DNA of 64,000 bases from the NCBI RefSeq assembly GCF_012163145.1, contig NZ_JAAVTX010000002.1, forward strand, positions 310,001 to 374,000, given 5' to 3'. The notes beneath the pieces are model-generated. The model saw only the letters and a program-made list of their open reading frames with translations. It was not told the origin of the DNA and did not search any database. Each line of letters starts with the position of its first letter. Position 1 is the stretch's first letter. Source of the stretch: Falsiroseomonas frigidaquae. GTDB lineage: Bacteria; Pseudomonadota; Alphaproteobacteria; Acetobacterales; Acetobacteraceae. A program made the translations under genes and the position numbers. Positions 18,122 to 27,699 of the stretch are shown here, in pieces.

Positions 18122-18319
18122 TCAGCTTGCGCGGGTGCGCTGCTGGCCCAGGGCGAGCGCCCCGGCGGCCACCCCGGCGACCAGCGAGACGAGGCTGAAG
18201 CCAGCGGCTGCCGTCAGCCCCGCCAGGCCCAGGCCCATGGCCGGTACCAGGGTGGCCGCCACGCTGACCATGCCGAGCAGCGCCGTGGCTCCAGCCAGGA
18301 TGCAGAGGATGAGCAACAT
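18122..18319 (-). CDS. Small hypothetical membrane protein, 65 residues
   Basis: The ATG at 18319 is preceded by cagggatcccgc, an acceptable ribosome site. The product is almost entirely hydrophobic and alanine/glycine-rich, with two likely membrane helices (about residues 1-25 and 29-56) and a short polar tail QQRTRAS. It is divergent from the ABC transporter operon across a 265 bp gap. No function can be assigned. Such small two-helix proteins can also be chance frames in GC-rich DNA. Confidence 0.45.
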   Translation of the reverse strand: MLLILCILAGATALLGMVSVAATLVPAMGLGLAGLTAAAGFSLVSLVAGVAAGALALGQQRTRAS

Positions 18320-18584
18320 GCGGGATCCCTGGAAGTTGGCGAGATAAAGATCTCTGCGCCATTATTCGGCCACGATCCACCCACGAAAAAGCGAGTTCGC
18401 GCCCGGATCCATCCGGCTTGGCCGCGGAGGCAACTGCCACGGTAGGAAGCAGTGCGGCCAGGGCTTTGGGCATTCCGGTGATGCCGGCGCAGCAAGACAT
18501 GCGCCGCGCACCCTGAAACCGGCTGGACCGCCGCCCAACCGCGGTGGAGGATGCGCCCCGACAGGCAAATGGGGATCCTTTGCG

Positions 18585-19808
18585 ATGGCTGGCTTCACCT
18601 TTTCCCGCCGCAGCGCGCTCGCGGCTGGCACCGGCATCCTGGCGGGGCTGCGCCCCGGCCACGCCCCGGCCCAGGGCGCCCCCATCAAGGTGGGGGAGCT
18701 GAATTCCTACGCCCGCATGGCCGCCTTCGCGATGCCCTACCGCAACGCCATCCAGCTGGCGGTGGACCAGATCAACCAGGCCGGCGGCGTAATGGGCGGG
18801 CGACCGCTGGAATTCGTCTTCCGCGACGACGGCTCCACCCCCGGCGACGCGGTGCGCGTGGCGGAGGACCTGCTGACGCGCGAAGGCTGCGCCTTCCTGG
18901 CTGGCACCTTCCTGTCCAATGTCGGCCTGGCGGTGTCCGACCTCGCGAACCAGCGCAAGAAGCTGTTCCTGGCGACGGAGCCGCTGACCGATGCGCTGAC
19001 CATGGCGCAGGGCAATCGCTACACCTGGCGCCTGCGCCCCGGCACCTACATGCAGACGCGCATGGTGGTGGAGGCCGCGCGCGGCAAGACGGCGAAGCGC
19101 TGGGCGATCGTGGCGCCGAACTACGAATACGGCCAATCCGCCGCCGCCAACTTCAAGAAGCTGATCGGCTCCGCCATCCCGGGCGCCGAGATCGTGGCGG
19201 AGCAATACCCGGCGCTCGGCCGTGTGGACGCCGGCGCCACGGTGGGCGCGCTGGCGCAGGCGCGGCCGGACGGTATCTTCAACGTGCTGTTCGGACCGGA
19301 CCTGACCGCCTTCGTGCGGGAGGGCAATACCCGCGGGCTGTTCGAGCGTCGCCTGGTGCTGTCGCTGCTGACCGGCGAGCCGGAATACATGCTGCCGCTG
19401 GGCGATGAATGCCCGGATGGCTGGATCGTCACCGGCTACCCCTGGGAACAGGTGCAGGACGCCCCGCACAAGGCCTTCATCGAGGCCTATCGCGCCCGCT
19501 TCAACGACACGCCGCGCAAGGGCAGCGTGCTCGGCTATGTCACCGCGCAGGTGGTGGCCAGCATGCTGAACAAGGCGAATTCGACGGAGACGGAGGCGAT
19601 GGTGGATGCGCTGGCCGACCTGCCGACGCAGACCATCGTCGGCAATGTCACCATGCGCGCGCTGGACCACCAGGGCACCATGGGCACCTGGGTGGGGGAG
19701 ACGGTGCTGCGCGGCCGTACCGGCACCATGCGCAATGCGCGCTACGCCGATGGCGCCAACTACCTGTTCCCCGAGGACGAGGTGCGCGCCGCGCGCCCGC
19801 GGAGCTGA
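18585..19808 (+). CDS. ABC transporter substrate-binding protein, branched-chain amino acid/amide type
   Basis: The 407-residue protein starts with a twin-arginine-like signal (FSRRSALAAGTGILAGL) and an AQG cleavage region, placing it in the periplasm. The mature part is a type-1 periplasmic binding fold of the LivK/AmiC/urea-binding kind: KVGELNSYARMAAF, YRNAIQLAVDQINQAGGVMG and the PNYEYGQSAAANFKKL segment are typical. It captures a small amide, amino acid or related solute and hands it to the fused permease encoded 9 bp downstream. It is the first gene of an eleven-gene operon; the 265 bp upstream shows no confident promoter. Confidence 0.88.
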   Translation: MAGFTFSRRSALAAGTGILAGLRPGHAPAQGAPIKVGELNSYARMAAFAMPYRNAIQLAVDQINQAGGVMGGRPLEFVFRDDGSTPGDAVRVAEDLLTREGCAFLAGTFLSNVGLAVSDLANQRKKLFLATEPLTDALTMAQGNRYTWRLRPGTYMQTRMVVEAARGKTAKRWAIVAPNYEYGQSAAANFKKLIGSAIPGAEIVAEQYPALGRVDAGATVGALAQARPDGIFNVLFGPDLTAFVREGNTRGLFERRLVLSLLTGEPEYMLPLGDECPDGWIVTGYPWEQVQDAPHKAFIEAYRARFNDTPRKGSVLGYVTAQVVASMLNKANSTETEAMVDALADLPTQTIVGNVTMRALDHQGTMGTWVGETVLRGRTGTMRNARYADGANYLFPEDEVRAARPRS

Positions 19809-19817
19809 CCGCGGCGC

Positions 19818-21671
19818 ATGGATTTCGGATTCCTGGTGGTCCAGTCCCTTTCGGGACTGGCCAGCGCCTCCTCGCTTTTCGTCATCGCGTCGGGGCTGAC
19901 GCTGGTCTTCGGCGTCACCCGCATCGTCAATTTCGCGCATGGCAGCTTCTACATGCTCGGCGCCTATATGGCGGTGACGGTGGTGCCCTGGCTGCTGGAT
20001 TTCGACCGGTCGCCGCTGCTGTTCTTCACGGGGGTGCTGGTCTCGGCCGCCGTGGTGGGCGTGCTCGGCGTGGTGATGGAGGTTCTGCTGCTGCGGCGGC
20101 TCTACAAAGTACCAGAACTGTTCCAGCTGCTGGCCACATTCGGCGTGGTGCTGATGGTGCAGGATGCGGTGCTGTGGATCTGGGGGCCGGTGGAAATCCC
20201 CGGGCCGCGCGCGCCCGGCTTGCGCCATGGCGTGGAGATCCTCGGCCAGCGCTTCCCGGCCTATGAGCTGTTCCTGATCTGCGTCGGGCCGGCCGTGCTC
20301 GGCCTGCTGTGGCTGCTGATGCACAGGACGCGCTTCGGCATCCTGATCCGCGCGGCAACGCGGGACCGGGAGATGGTGGGGGCGCTCGGCGTGAACCAGG
20401 CGCTGCTGTTCACCGGCACTCTGTTCCTCGGCGCCTTCCTGGCGGGGCTGGGCGGCGCGCTGCAGATTCCGCGTGTCTCCGCGAATTCGCAGATGGACCT
20501 GTCGATCATCACGGAGGCTTTCGTCGTCACCGTGATCGGCGGCATGGGGTCCGTGCCCGGCGCCTTCCTGGCCGCGGTGATCATCGGGCAGTTGAATTCC
20601 TTCGGCGTGCTGATCTTCCCGAAGATCACGCTGGTGCTGGTCTTCCTGCTGATGGCGGTGGTGCTGGTGGTGAAGCCCTGGGGGCTGCTCGGCCGACCCG
20701 AACCGGCAGCGGGCCGCGCGGCGCTGCCGGAAGGCATCCTGGCCACCCCGCGCTTCGGGCTGTGGGAGAAGGTGATCCTGGCCGTGGTGCTGGCGGCGAC
20801 GCTCGCCGTGCCGGTCTTCGGCGACGCCTATACGGTGAAAGTGGCGACGGAGGTGCTGATCTTCGCGCTCGCCGCCTTCTCGCTGAATTTTCTCGTCGGC
20901 AATGGCGGCATCGTCTCCTTCGGCCATGCCGCCTATTTCGGCCTCGGCGCCTATGCGGCCGGGCTGCTGGTGACGAAGGGCGGCTTCGCGATGGAACCGG
21001 CGCTGATCGCCGCCCCGCTGGCCGGCGCCGCCTTCGCAGCGCTGTTCGGCTTCTTCGTAGTCCGGCTGACCGGCATCTACCTGGCGATGCTGACGCTGGC
21101 CTTTGCGCAGATCGCCTATGCGGTCTGCTTCCAATGGGTGGAGGTGACCGGCGGCGACAATGGCGTGGTCGGCGTCTGGCCCTCCGCCTGGGCGCGGTCG
21201 CGGGAGGTGTTTCATTATCTCGTCGCCGGCTGCTGCATCCTCGGCATCGCGGCGCTGCGGCACGTGATCTACGCGCCCTTCGGCGCCACGCTGCGGGCGG
21301 CACGGGATTCGGAACAGCGGGCGGATGCCATCGGCATTGATGTGCGGATGCATCGCTGGCTGGCCTTCACCCTGGCGGGCGCGGCGGCGGGGCTGGCGGG
21401 CGGGCTCTATGCCTTCTCCAAGGGCTCGATCGACCCGACGCTGCTGGCGATCCCGATGTCCATCGACTTCCTGGCGATGCTGCTGCTGGGCGGCATGCAG
21501 ACGGTGATGGGCGCGGTCGCCGGCGCCGCGGCCTTCCACACCATCAAGGACTTCTTCATGCCGCTGACGGACCATTGGCGGTTCTTCCTCGGCGCCTCCA
21601 TCATCGCCCTGGTGCTGATTTTTCCGCGCGGCCTGTCCGGTGCCTATGGCGCTCTGCGGAGGCGCGCATGA
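19818..21671 (+). CDS. Fused LivH-LivM ABC transporter permease
   Basis: One 617-residue chain contains both permease halves normally made as separate LivH and LivM proteins. Residues 1-290 are LivH-like (LTLVFGVTRIVNFAHGSFYMLGAYMAV and GGMGSVPGAFLAAVIIG motifs) and residues about 310-617 are LivM-like (NFLVGNGGIVSFGHAAYFGLGAY, ARDSEQRADAIGID, LLGGMQTVMGAVAGA). The linker is around residues 285-305 (GLLGRPEPAAGRAALPEG). Multiple membrane helices are evident in both halves. It forms the inner-membrane channel of the importer. Its TGA overlaps the following ATPase start. Confidence 0.9.
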   Translation: MDFGFLVVQSLSGLASASSLFVIASGLTLVFGVTRIVNFAHGSFYMLGAYMAVTVVPWLLDFDRSPLLFFTGVLVSAAVVGVLGVVMEVLLLRRLYKVPELFQLLATFGVVLMVQDAVLWIWGPVEIPGPRAPGLRHGVEILGQRFPAYELFLICVGPAVLGLLWLLMHRTRFGILIRAATRDREMVGALGVNQALLFTGTLFLGAFLAGLGGALQIPRVSANSQMDLSIITEAFVVTVIGGMGSVPGAFLAAVIIGQLNSFGVLIFPKITLVLVFLLMAVVLVVKPWGLLGRPEPAAGRAALPEGILATPRFGLWEKVILAVVLAATLAVPVFGDAYTVKVATEVLIFALAAFSLNFLVGNGGIVSFGHAAYFGLGAYAAGLLVTKGGFAMEPALIAAPLAGAAFAALFGFFVVRLTGIYLAMLTLAFAQIAYAVCFQWVEVTGGDNGVVGVWPSAWARSREVFHYLVAGCCILGIAALRHVIYAPFGATLRAARDSEQRADAIGIDVRMHRWLAFTLAGAAAGLAGGLYAFSKGSIDPTLLAIPMSIDFLAMLLLGGMQTVMGAVAGAAAFHTIKDFFMPLTDHWRFFLGASIIALVLIFPRGLSGAYGALRRRA

Positions 21672-22450
21672 CGCTGCTGGCGGCGGAGGGGCTGAACAAG
21701 CGCTTCGGCGGCGTCGTCGCGGCGAAGGACGTCTCCTTCGCCCTGGCGGCGGGCGAGATGCTGGCGATCATCGGCCCGAATGGCGCCGGCAAATCCACCA
21801 CCTTCAACATGGTGGGCGGGCAGTTGGCGCCGAGCTCCGGCCGCGTGCTGCTGGCGGGCCGGGACATCACCGGCCTGCCGCCGCGCGAGGTGTGCCGGCT
21901 CGGCGTCGGCCGCACCTTCCAGGTGGCGCAGACTTTTCTTTCGATGTCGGTCGCCGGCAATGTGCAGATGGCGCTGATCGCGCATCACGGCCGCACGCGG
22001 GATGTGGTGGCGGATGCGGCGTCGCTCTATCGGGCGGAGGCGCTGGCCCTGCTGGCGCAGGTCGGCATGGCGGAGGCGGCGGACCGTCCGATCGGGGAGC
22101 TGGCCTATGGCGATGTGAAGCGCGTGGAGCTCGCCATCGCGCTCGCCGCCGCACCGAAACTGCTACTGATGGATGAGCCCACCGCCGGCATGGCGCCGCG
22201 CGAACGCGCCGCGCTGATGCAACTCACGGCCGGCATCGCGCGTGGAAAAGGCATCGGCGTGCTGTTCACGGAGCACGACATGGACGCGGTCTTCGCCCAT
22301 GCCGACCGCATCCTGGTGCTGGTCCGCGGCGAGGTGATCGCGGAGGGTTCTCCTGAATCAGTTCGTGCCAATCCCGAGGTGCAGCGCGTCTATCTCGGCC
22401 AGTCCGGCCACAAGGCGGCGCTGCGGGCGCGGCGAGGCGCGCATGGCTGA
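21668..22450 (+). CDS. ABC transporter ATP-binding protein, LivG type
   Basis: The ATG at 21668 overlaps the permease stop by 4 bp and gives 260 residues. Walker A is GPNGAGKSTT, Walker B is KLLLMDEPTAGM, and the H-loop is LFTEHDMD. The signature is the LivG-type variant ELAYGDVKRVELAIALA instead of LSGGQ, which is normal for this subfamily. It energises uptake together with the LivF-type partner that follows with an 8 bp overlap. Confidence 0.92.
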   Translation: MTLLAAEGLNKRFGGVVAAKDVSFALAAGEMLAIIGPNGAGKSTTFNMVGGQLAPSSGRVLLAGRDITGLPPREVCRLGVGRTFQVAQTFLSMSVAGNVQMALIAHHGRTRDVVADAASLYRAEALALLAQVGMAEAADRPIGELAYGDVKRVELAIALAAAPKLLLMDEPTAGMAPRERAALMQLTAGIARGKGIGVLFTEHDMDAVFAHADRILVLVRGEVIAEGSPESVRANPEVQRVYLGQSGHKAALRARRGAHG

Positions 22451-23156
22451 GGCCGTTCTCGAGGTTTCGGGCGTGACCGCCGGCTATGGCCCGGCGGAGG
22501 TGCTGTTCGGCGTGGACCTCACGCTGGAACGCGGCGAGGTGGCGGCGCTGATGGGCCGTAACGGCGCCGGCAAATCCACCACCATGAAGGCCATCATGGG
22601 CATGCTGCCGCCCCGCGCCGGCCAGGTGCGCTTCGCCGGCCAGGACATCACCGGCTGGGCCCCGTACCGGATCGCGCGCGCCGGCCTCGGCTATGTGCCG
22701 GAGGACCGGCGCATTTTTACGGATCTCACCGTGGCGGAAAATCTGGAAGTCGGCCGCCGCCCCGCGCAGGGCGCGCGCGCCGCCTGGACCGTCGAGCGTC
22801 TGTACGAAATCTTCCCAAACCTGGCCGAGATGCGTGGACGGCGTGCTGCCGCCATGTCGGGCGGAGAGCAGCAGATGCTGACCATAGCCCGCACGCTGAT
22901 GGGCAACCCCGAAGCCGTGCTGCTCGACGAACCCTCGGAGGGCCTGGCGCCGGTGATCGTGGAGCTGATGGCGGAGGCCGTGCTGCGCATGAAGGCGGAG
23001 GGGCTGGCCGTGCTTCTCTCCGAACAGAGCCTGGATTTCGCCGCCGCCGTCTCCGACCGCGCCTATGTCATCGAGAAGGGCAGCATCCGCTTCGCCGGCA
23101 CCATGGCGGCGCTGGAAGCCGACGACCATATCCGCACCACCTATCTGACGGTCTGA
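22443..23156 (+). CDS. ABC transporter ATP-binding protein, LivF type
   Basis: The ATG at 22443 overlaps the previous gene by 8 bp and gives 237 residues. Walker A is GRNGAGKSTT, the signature is AAMSGGEQQMLTIARTL, Walker B is EAVLLDEPSEGLAP, and VPEDRRIFTDLTVAENL is the classic LivF loop. It is the second nucleotide-binding subunit of the importer. The hydantoinase A gene begins 3 bp after its stop, tying transport to catabolism. Confidence 0.92.
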   Translation: MAEAVLEVSGVTAGYGPAEVLFGVDLTLERGEVAALMGRNGAGKSTTMKAIMGMLPPRAGQVRFAGQDITGWAPYRIARAGLGYVPEDRRIFTDLTVAENLEVGRRPAQGARAAWTVERLYEIFPNLAEMRGRRAAAMSGGEQQMLTIARTLMGNPEAVLLDEPSEGLAPVIVELMAEAVLRMKAEGLAVLLSEQSLDFAAAVSDRAYVIEKGSIRFAGTMAALEADDHIRTTYLTV

Positions 23157-23159
23157 CGC

Positions 23160-25190
23160 ATGTCCCGCATCACGGCCGGCATCGATGTCGGCGGCACCTT
23201 CACGGACCTGCTGCTGCAGGACGCCGATGGCCGCGTGCGGCTCGCCAAGGTGCCGACCACCACCGCGAACCAGGCGGATGGCGTGCTGGCGGCGATCGCG
23301 GCAGCAGGCAGTTCCCCGGCCGCGCTCGACCTCATCATCCACGGCACCACCGCGACGACCAATGCCGTGCTGGAGCGCAAGCTTGCCAAGGTCGGGCTGA
23401 TCACCACCGCGGGCTTCCGGGACGTGCTGGAGCTCGGCCGCCGCACGCGCCCGAATCCCTATGGGCTGAAGGGCACATTCGAACCGCTGGTACCGCGCGA
23501 ATGGCGCCGCGAAGTGGCGGAGCGGATGGATGCGCGCGGCGCCGTGGTGATACCGCTGGACGAGGATGCGGTGGCGCGCGAGGTGCGCGCACTGCTGGCC
23601 GAGGGCTGCGAGGCGCTCGTCGTGCATTTCCTGCACGCCTATGCCAACCCGGCGCATGAACGGCGCGCCGGAGAGATCGCGCGCAGCCTCTGGCCGAACG
23701 ACTACGTCACGCTGGGCCACGAACTGCTCTCGGAATTCCGCGAATACGAACGCGGCACCACGGCCGCGGTGAATGCCGCCGTGCAGCCGGTGCTGGACCG
23801 CTACATCACGCGGCTGCAATCGCAACTCGCCGCGCAGGGCCACCGGCGCGAGCTGCTGGTGATGAACGGCAATGGCGGCACCGTGCCCGCCAGGCTGGTG
23901 GCGCGGCAGGCGGCGAAGACCGTCATGTCCGGCCCCGCCTCCGGCGTCATGGCCGCGGCGGCGACGCTGGCCCAGAGCGGGCTGCGCAACGCCATCACCT
24001 ATGACATGGGCGGCACCTCCACCGATGTCGCGCTGATCGCGGGCGGCGTTCCGGAGGTTTCGGCGGAACTCTCCATCGCCTACGGCCTGCCGATCCACCT
24101 GCCGATGGTCGATGTGCGCACGGTCGGCGCCGGCGGCGGCTCCATCGCCGGCATCGACCGCGCCGGCATGTTTCGCGTCGGGCCGGAAAGCGCGGGCAGC
24201 CTGCCCGGGCCGATCTGCTTTGGCCGCGGCGGCACGCGGCCCACCATCACCGATGCGAACCTGGTGCTCGGCCGGCTCGACCCCGCGCGGCTGCTGGCGG
24301 TGCGCGACGCGGTGCCGATGGAGACGGTGCGCGCGGCCTTCGCAGCGCAGATTGGCGCCCCCCTCGGCATGAGCTTGGAACAGGCGGCGGAGGCGACGCT
24401 GCGGCTCGCCAATGTGCATATGAGCGGCGCCATCCGCATGGTCTCCCTCTCCCGCGGCCATGATCCGCGCGATTTCTGCCTGTTTGCCTTCGGCGGCGCC
24501 GGGCCGCTGCATGCGGTGGCGCTGGCGCGGGAGATCGGCATTCCGATGGTGCTGGTGCCCGCGCGGCCGGGCCTGACCAATGCGCTGGGCTGTCTGGTGG
24601 CGGATCTGCGGCAGGATGCGGTGAACACGCTGAATCGCGGCCTGGACGATATCTCCGCCGAGGAGATCACGCAGACGCTGGCGGCGCAGCGCGACCGCGC
24701 TTTGGCCGTCGTCACCGCCGATAGCGCGGAGGTCGAGCGGACCGATGTGCTGCACGCCGCGGATATGCAGTTCCGCGGCCAGACGCATCTGATCCGCGTC
24801 GCCCTGCCGCGCATCGACATGACCCGCGCCGAAATCCAGGCCGCCTTCGAGTCCGCCTACTTTGCCCGCTTCCAGGTCCAGCTTCCCGAAATCCGCGCAG
24901 TGCTGGTGAACCTGACCACCACCGTCATCGGCCGCCGCCGCGCCTTCCCCCTCTCCGCCCTGCTCGACCCCGCCGCGCGCGTGGGTGAGGCGCGGGTCGG
25001 GGAGCGCGATCTCTACGCCGAGGGCGCCTGGCACCGCGCCACCGTGTGGCAGCGGGAAAGGCTGGCGGGGGGCGCGCGCATCGCCGGCCCCGCCATCATC
25101 CAGCAGGCGGATGCGACGACGGTGCTGGAGCCGCGATCCGAAGCCGTGGTAGATGCCATCGGCAATCTCCGCATCACGGTGCAGCCATGA
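23160..25190 (+). CDS. hyuA: Hydantoinase/oxoprolinase family protein, A subunit
   Basis: The 676-residue protein is a full-length HyuA/OplA-type subunit with an acetate kinase/Hsp70-like ATPase fold: GIDVGGTFTD at residues 7-16, STAPIHGTTATTNA-like IHGTTATTNAVLERK, and the second phosphate motif YDMGGTSTDVALI near residue 280. In N-methylhydantoinases, 5-oxoprolinases and acetone carboxylases this subunit binds ATP and activates a cyclic amide or ketone. Its partner HyuB overlaps by 4 bp. In this operon it could open a lactam ring after reduction by the Hnr-like protein; the substrate is inference. Confidence 0.9.
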   Translation: MSRITAGIDVGGTFTDLLLQDADGRVRLAKVPTTTANQADGVLAAIAAAGSSPAALDLIIHGTTATTNAVLERKLAKVGLITTAGFRDVLELGRRTRPNPYGLKGTFEPLVPREWRREVAERMDARGAVVIPLDEDAVAREVRALLAEGCEALVVHFLHAYANPAHERRAGEIARSLWPNDYVTLGHELLSEFREYERGTTAAVNAAVQPVLDRYITRLQSQLAAQGHRRELLVMNGNGGTVPARLVARQAAKTVMSGPASGVMAAAATLAQSGLRNAITYDMGGTSTDVALIAGGVPEVSAELSIAYGLPIHLPMVDVRTVGAGGGSIAGIDRAGMFRVGPESAGSLPGPICFGRGGTRPTITDANLVLGRLDPARLLAVRDAVPMETVRAAFAAQIGAPLGMSLEQAAEATLRLANVHMSGAIRMVSLSRGHDPRDFCLFAFGGAGPLHAVALAREIGIPMVLVPARPGLTNALGCLVADLRQDAVNTLNRGLDDISAEEITQTLAAQRDRALAVVTADSAEVERTDVLHAADMQFRGQTHLIRVALPRIDMTRAEIQAAFESAYFARFQVQLPEIRAVLVNLTTTVIGRRRAFPLSALLDPAARVGEARVGERDLYAEGAWHRATVWQRERLAGGARIAGPAIIQQADATTVLEPRSEAVVDAIGNLRITVQP

Positions 25191-26860
25191 TCGATGCCCT
25201 GACGCTCGCCGTGATCCAGGCCGGGTTGCAGCAGGTCTGCAACGAGATGGACATCACCTTCTCCCGCGCTGCCTTCTCGCCGGTGATTGCGGAAGCCGAT
25301 GACCGCTCGGACGGCATCTATGCGGCGGAGGATGGCGCCCTGATCGCACAGGGCGAACTCGGCCTGCCGGTCTTTGTCGGCACCATGGCGCATTCCGCCG
25401 CGCATCTGGTGCGGCTGATCGGCGAGGGCGCGGTGGCGGCACCGGAGCCGGGCGACATCTACATCGTCAACGACCCCTATCTCGGCGGCACGCATCTGAT
25501 GGATGTGCGCTTCTGCCGGCCCTTCTTCGTGGAGGGCGAGCTGTTCTGCTGGCTGCAGAACACCGGCCACTGGCCGGATATCGGCGGCATGGTGCCCGGC
25601 GGCTTCTCCGCGCATGCGACGGAAGTCGAACAGGAAGGCCTGCGCCTGCCGCCCGTGAAACTGTTCAAGAAGGGCGTGCTGGACCGGGAAATCCTGTCGA
25701 TCATCCAGTCCAATATCCGCGTCGCGGACCAGCGCATCGGCGACATCAAGGCGCAGGCGGCGGCGCTGCTGGTGGGTGAGGCGCGGCTTTCCGAAATGGT
25801 GTCGCGATATGGCCTGGCGACACTGCGCGAGGCCATCGCCGGCATCCGCGCACGCGCCGCGGAACGCATGCTGGCCGAGATCCGGCGCATCCCCGATGGC
25901 GTCTATGTTTCGGAAACTTTCGTGGATTCGGATGGCGTGGTGGATGCGCCGCTGCGCATCGCGCTGACCGTCACGCGCCAGGGCGATGAGCTGGTCTTCG
26001 ATCTGGGTGATTCCTCGCCGCCCTGCCAGGGGCCGATGAATTCCGTCTGGGCCACCACCTGTTCCGCCGTCTATCTCGCGATGAAGCACATCTTCCCCGA
26101 TGTGCCGATCAATGCCGGCACCTTCGCGCCGCTGCGCGTGATCCGGCCGGAGGGCACCTTCCTCGATGCGCGCTATCCGCGCCCGGTCTCCGGCTGTGCG
26201 GCGGAGGTCTCGCAGCGGATTGCGGAGGCGGTGTTCCTCGCCGTCGCGCAGGCGCTGCCGGCGGAGGTCTGGGCGGCGCCTGCCGGCACCTCCGGCAATT
26301 TCGCGCTCGGCGGCTTCGATCCGGCGCGCAAGGCCGGCTATGTGATGTACCAGATCACCGGCGGCGGCTATGGCGGCACTGCCGAAGCCGATGGCCTGAC
26401 CAATGGCTGCTCCACCATCGGCATCAGCAAGACTGCGCCGGTGGAGGTGATGGAACAGTACTACCCCGTCCTGTTCAGGCGTTTCGCGATCCATGAGGGC
26501 TCCGGCGGCGCCGGCGCGCAGCGCGGCGGCTTCGGCGTGCATTACGAGGTGGAGCTGCTGCGCGGCGAGGCCAAGGCCAGCTTCGTAATGGACCACGGCC
26601 GCTTCGGCCCGCCCGGCGTGCTCGGCGGCGGCGAGGGCGGGAAAAACATCGTAAAACTGCACCGCAATGGCAGCACCACCATCCCGCTGCATCTGTCGAA
26701 GGACCAGGGTTTGCAACTGCGCGCGGGCGACCGGGTGGAGGTGATGACGCCGGGCGGCGGTGGCTATGGAAATCCGCGCGACCGCGACCCGGCGCTGGTC
26801 GCGCGGGATGTGCGGCGCGGCTACTACACGCCGGATCAGGCGAAGGCGCTGTGGGGATGA
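25187..26860 (+). CDS. hyuB: Hydantoinase B/oxoprolinase family protein, B subunit
   Basis: The ATG at 25187 (ATGA overlap with hyuA) gives 557 residues, the usual length. Conserved HyuB features are the N-terminal LTLAVIQAGLQQVCNEMDITF, NDPYLGGTHLMDVRF, QNTGHWPDIGGMVPGG, FAPLRVIRPEGTFLDARYPRPVSG and the C-terminal MTPGGGGYGNPRDRDP. HyuB binds the cyclic substrate and completes hydrolysis with HyuA-generated phosphorylated intermediate. The gene is coupled by ATGA overlap to the downstream FAD subunit. Confidence 0.92.
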   Translation: MIDALTLAVIQAGLQQVCNEMDITFSRAAFSPVIAEADDRSDGIYAAEDGALIAQGELGLPVFVGTMAHSAAHLVRLIGEGAVAAPEPGDIYIVNDPYLGGTHLMDVRFCRPFFVEGELFCWLQNTGHWPDIGGMVPGGFSAHATEVEQEGLRLPPVKLFKKGVLDREILSIIQSNIRVADQRIGDIKAQAAALLVGEARLSEMVSRYGLATLREAIAGIRARAAERMLAEIRRIPDGVYVSETFVDSDGVVDAPLRIALTVTRQGDELVFDLGDSSPPCQGPMNSVWATTCSAVYLAMKHIFPDVPINAGTFAPLRVIRPEGTFLDARYPRPVSGCAAEVSQRIAEAVFLAVAQALPAEVWAAPAGTSGNFALGGFDPARKAGYVMYQITGGGYGGTAEADGLTNGCSTIGISKTAPVEVMEQYYPVLFRRFAIHEGSGGAGAQRGGFGVHYEVELLRGEAKASFVMDHGRFGPPGVLGGGEGGKNIVKLHRNGSTTIPLHLSKDQGLQLRAGDRVEVMTPGGGGYGNPRDRDPALVARDVRRGYYTPDQAKALWG

Positions 26861-27699
26861 TCGCCTATCATCGCCCCACCACCCTGGCCGACGCGCTGAC
26901 CATCCGCGCGGCCTTCGAGGTTGCGGTGCTGGCCGGCGGCACGGATGTCTTCCCCGCCCGCACGGCGCGCGCCGCCTGGGGCGACCCGACGCACAAGGAT
27001 GTGCTCGACCTCAGCGCCATTCCCGACCTGCGCGACATCGAGGAGACCGCGGAGGGCTGGCGCATCGGCTGCCTGGTCACCTGGTCCGCGCTGATCGCGG
27101 CCAGGCTTCCGCCGATCTTCGAAGGGTTGAAGGCGGCCGCGCGCGAAGTCGGCGGGCGGCAGGTGCAGAATCGCGCGACGCTGGTGGGCAACCTGGTTAC
27201 GGCCTCGCCGGCCGGCGATGGCATCCCGAACCTGCTGGCCCTGGATGCCTCGGTGGAAATCGCGGGGCCGCGCGGCACGCGGCGGCTGCCGGCGGCGGCA
27301 TTCCTCACCGGCTATCGCGCCACGGCACTGGCGGCAGATGAGCTGGTGCTGGCGCTGCATGTGCCGCGGCTGGAAGGCGCGCAGGGCGGCTTCCGCAAGC
27401 TGGGCGCGCGGCACTATCTGGTGATCTCCATCGCCATGGCGGCCGGCGTGATCGCGACTGATGGGGCGGGACGCATCACCACGGCGCGCATCGCGCTCGG
27501 CGCCTGTTCGGCGGTGGCGCAGCGGCTGCCGGGGCTGGAGGCGGCGCTGCTCAGCGCGCCGCGTGCGGAGGCTGCACGCCTGGTGCGGAAGCAGCATCTG
27601 GAATCGCTGAGCCCGATCGACGACATCCGCGCCAGCGCCGCCTATCGCCGCGACGCCGCGCTGGTGCTGTTGCAGGACCTGCTGGAGGCGCGCGCATGA
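26857..27699 (+). CDS. FAD-binding subunit of a xanthine dehydrogenase-family molybdenum hydroxylase
   Basis: The ATG at 26857 overlaps the hyuB stop; a GTG at 26851 would add two residues. The 280-residue product matches CoxM/XdhB-type flavin subunits: the FAD motif AVLAGGTDVFP (the usual AGGTD), then the second motif REVGGRQVQNRATLVGNLVTASPAGD, and a C-terminal CO-dehydrogenase flavoprotein domain. It passes electrons from the iron-sulfur domain of the next protein to an acceptor. The following gene overlaps by 4 bp. Confidence 0.92.
   Translation: MIAYHRPTTLADALTIRAAFEVAVLAGGTDVFPARTARAAWGDPTHKDVLDLSAIPDLRDIEETAEGWRIGCLVTWSALIAARLPPIFEGLKAAAREVGGRQVQNRATLVGNLVTASPAGDGIPNLLALDASVEIAGPRGTRRLPAAAFLTGYRATALAADELVLALHVPRLEGAQGGFRKLGARHYLVISIAMAAGVIATDGAGRITTARIALGACSAVAQRLPGLEAALLSAPRAEAARLVRKQHLESLSPIDDIRASAAYRRDAALVLLQDLLEARA

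Noticed and set aside
18102-21575. 1157-codon minus-strand open frame
   Set aside because: Antisense to the binding protein and permease genes; composition is that of a shadow frame.
21668-22450. Loss of the ABC signature in the LivG-type ATPase
   Set aside because: The LAYGD-type variant is normal for this subfamily.
22266-25034. 922-codon minus-strand open frame
   Set aside because: Antisense to LivG, LivF and hyuA; no recognisable motif.
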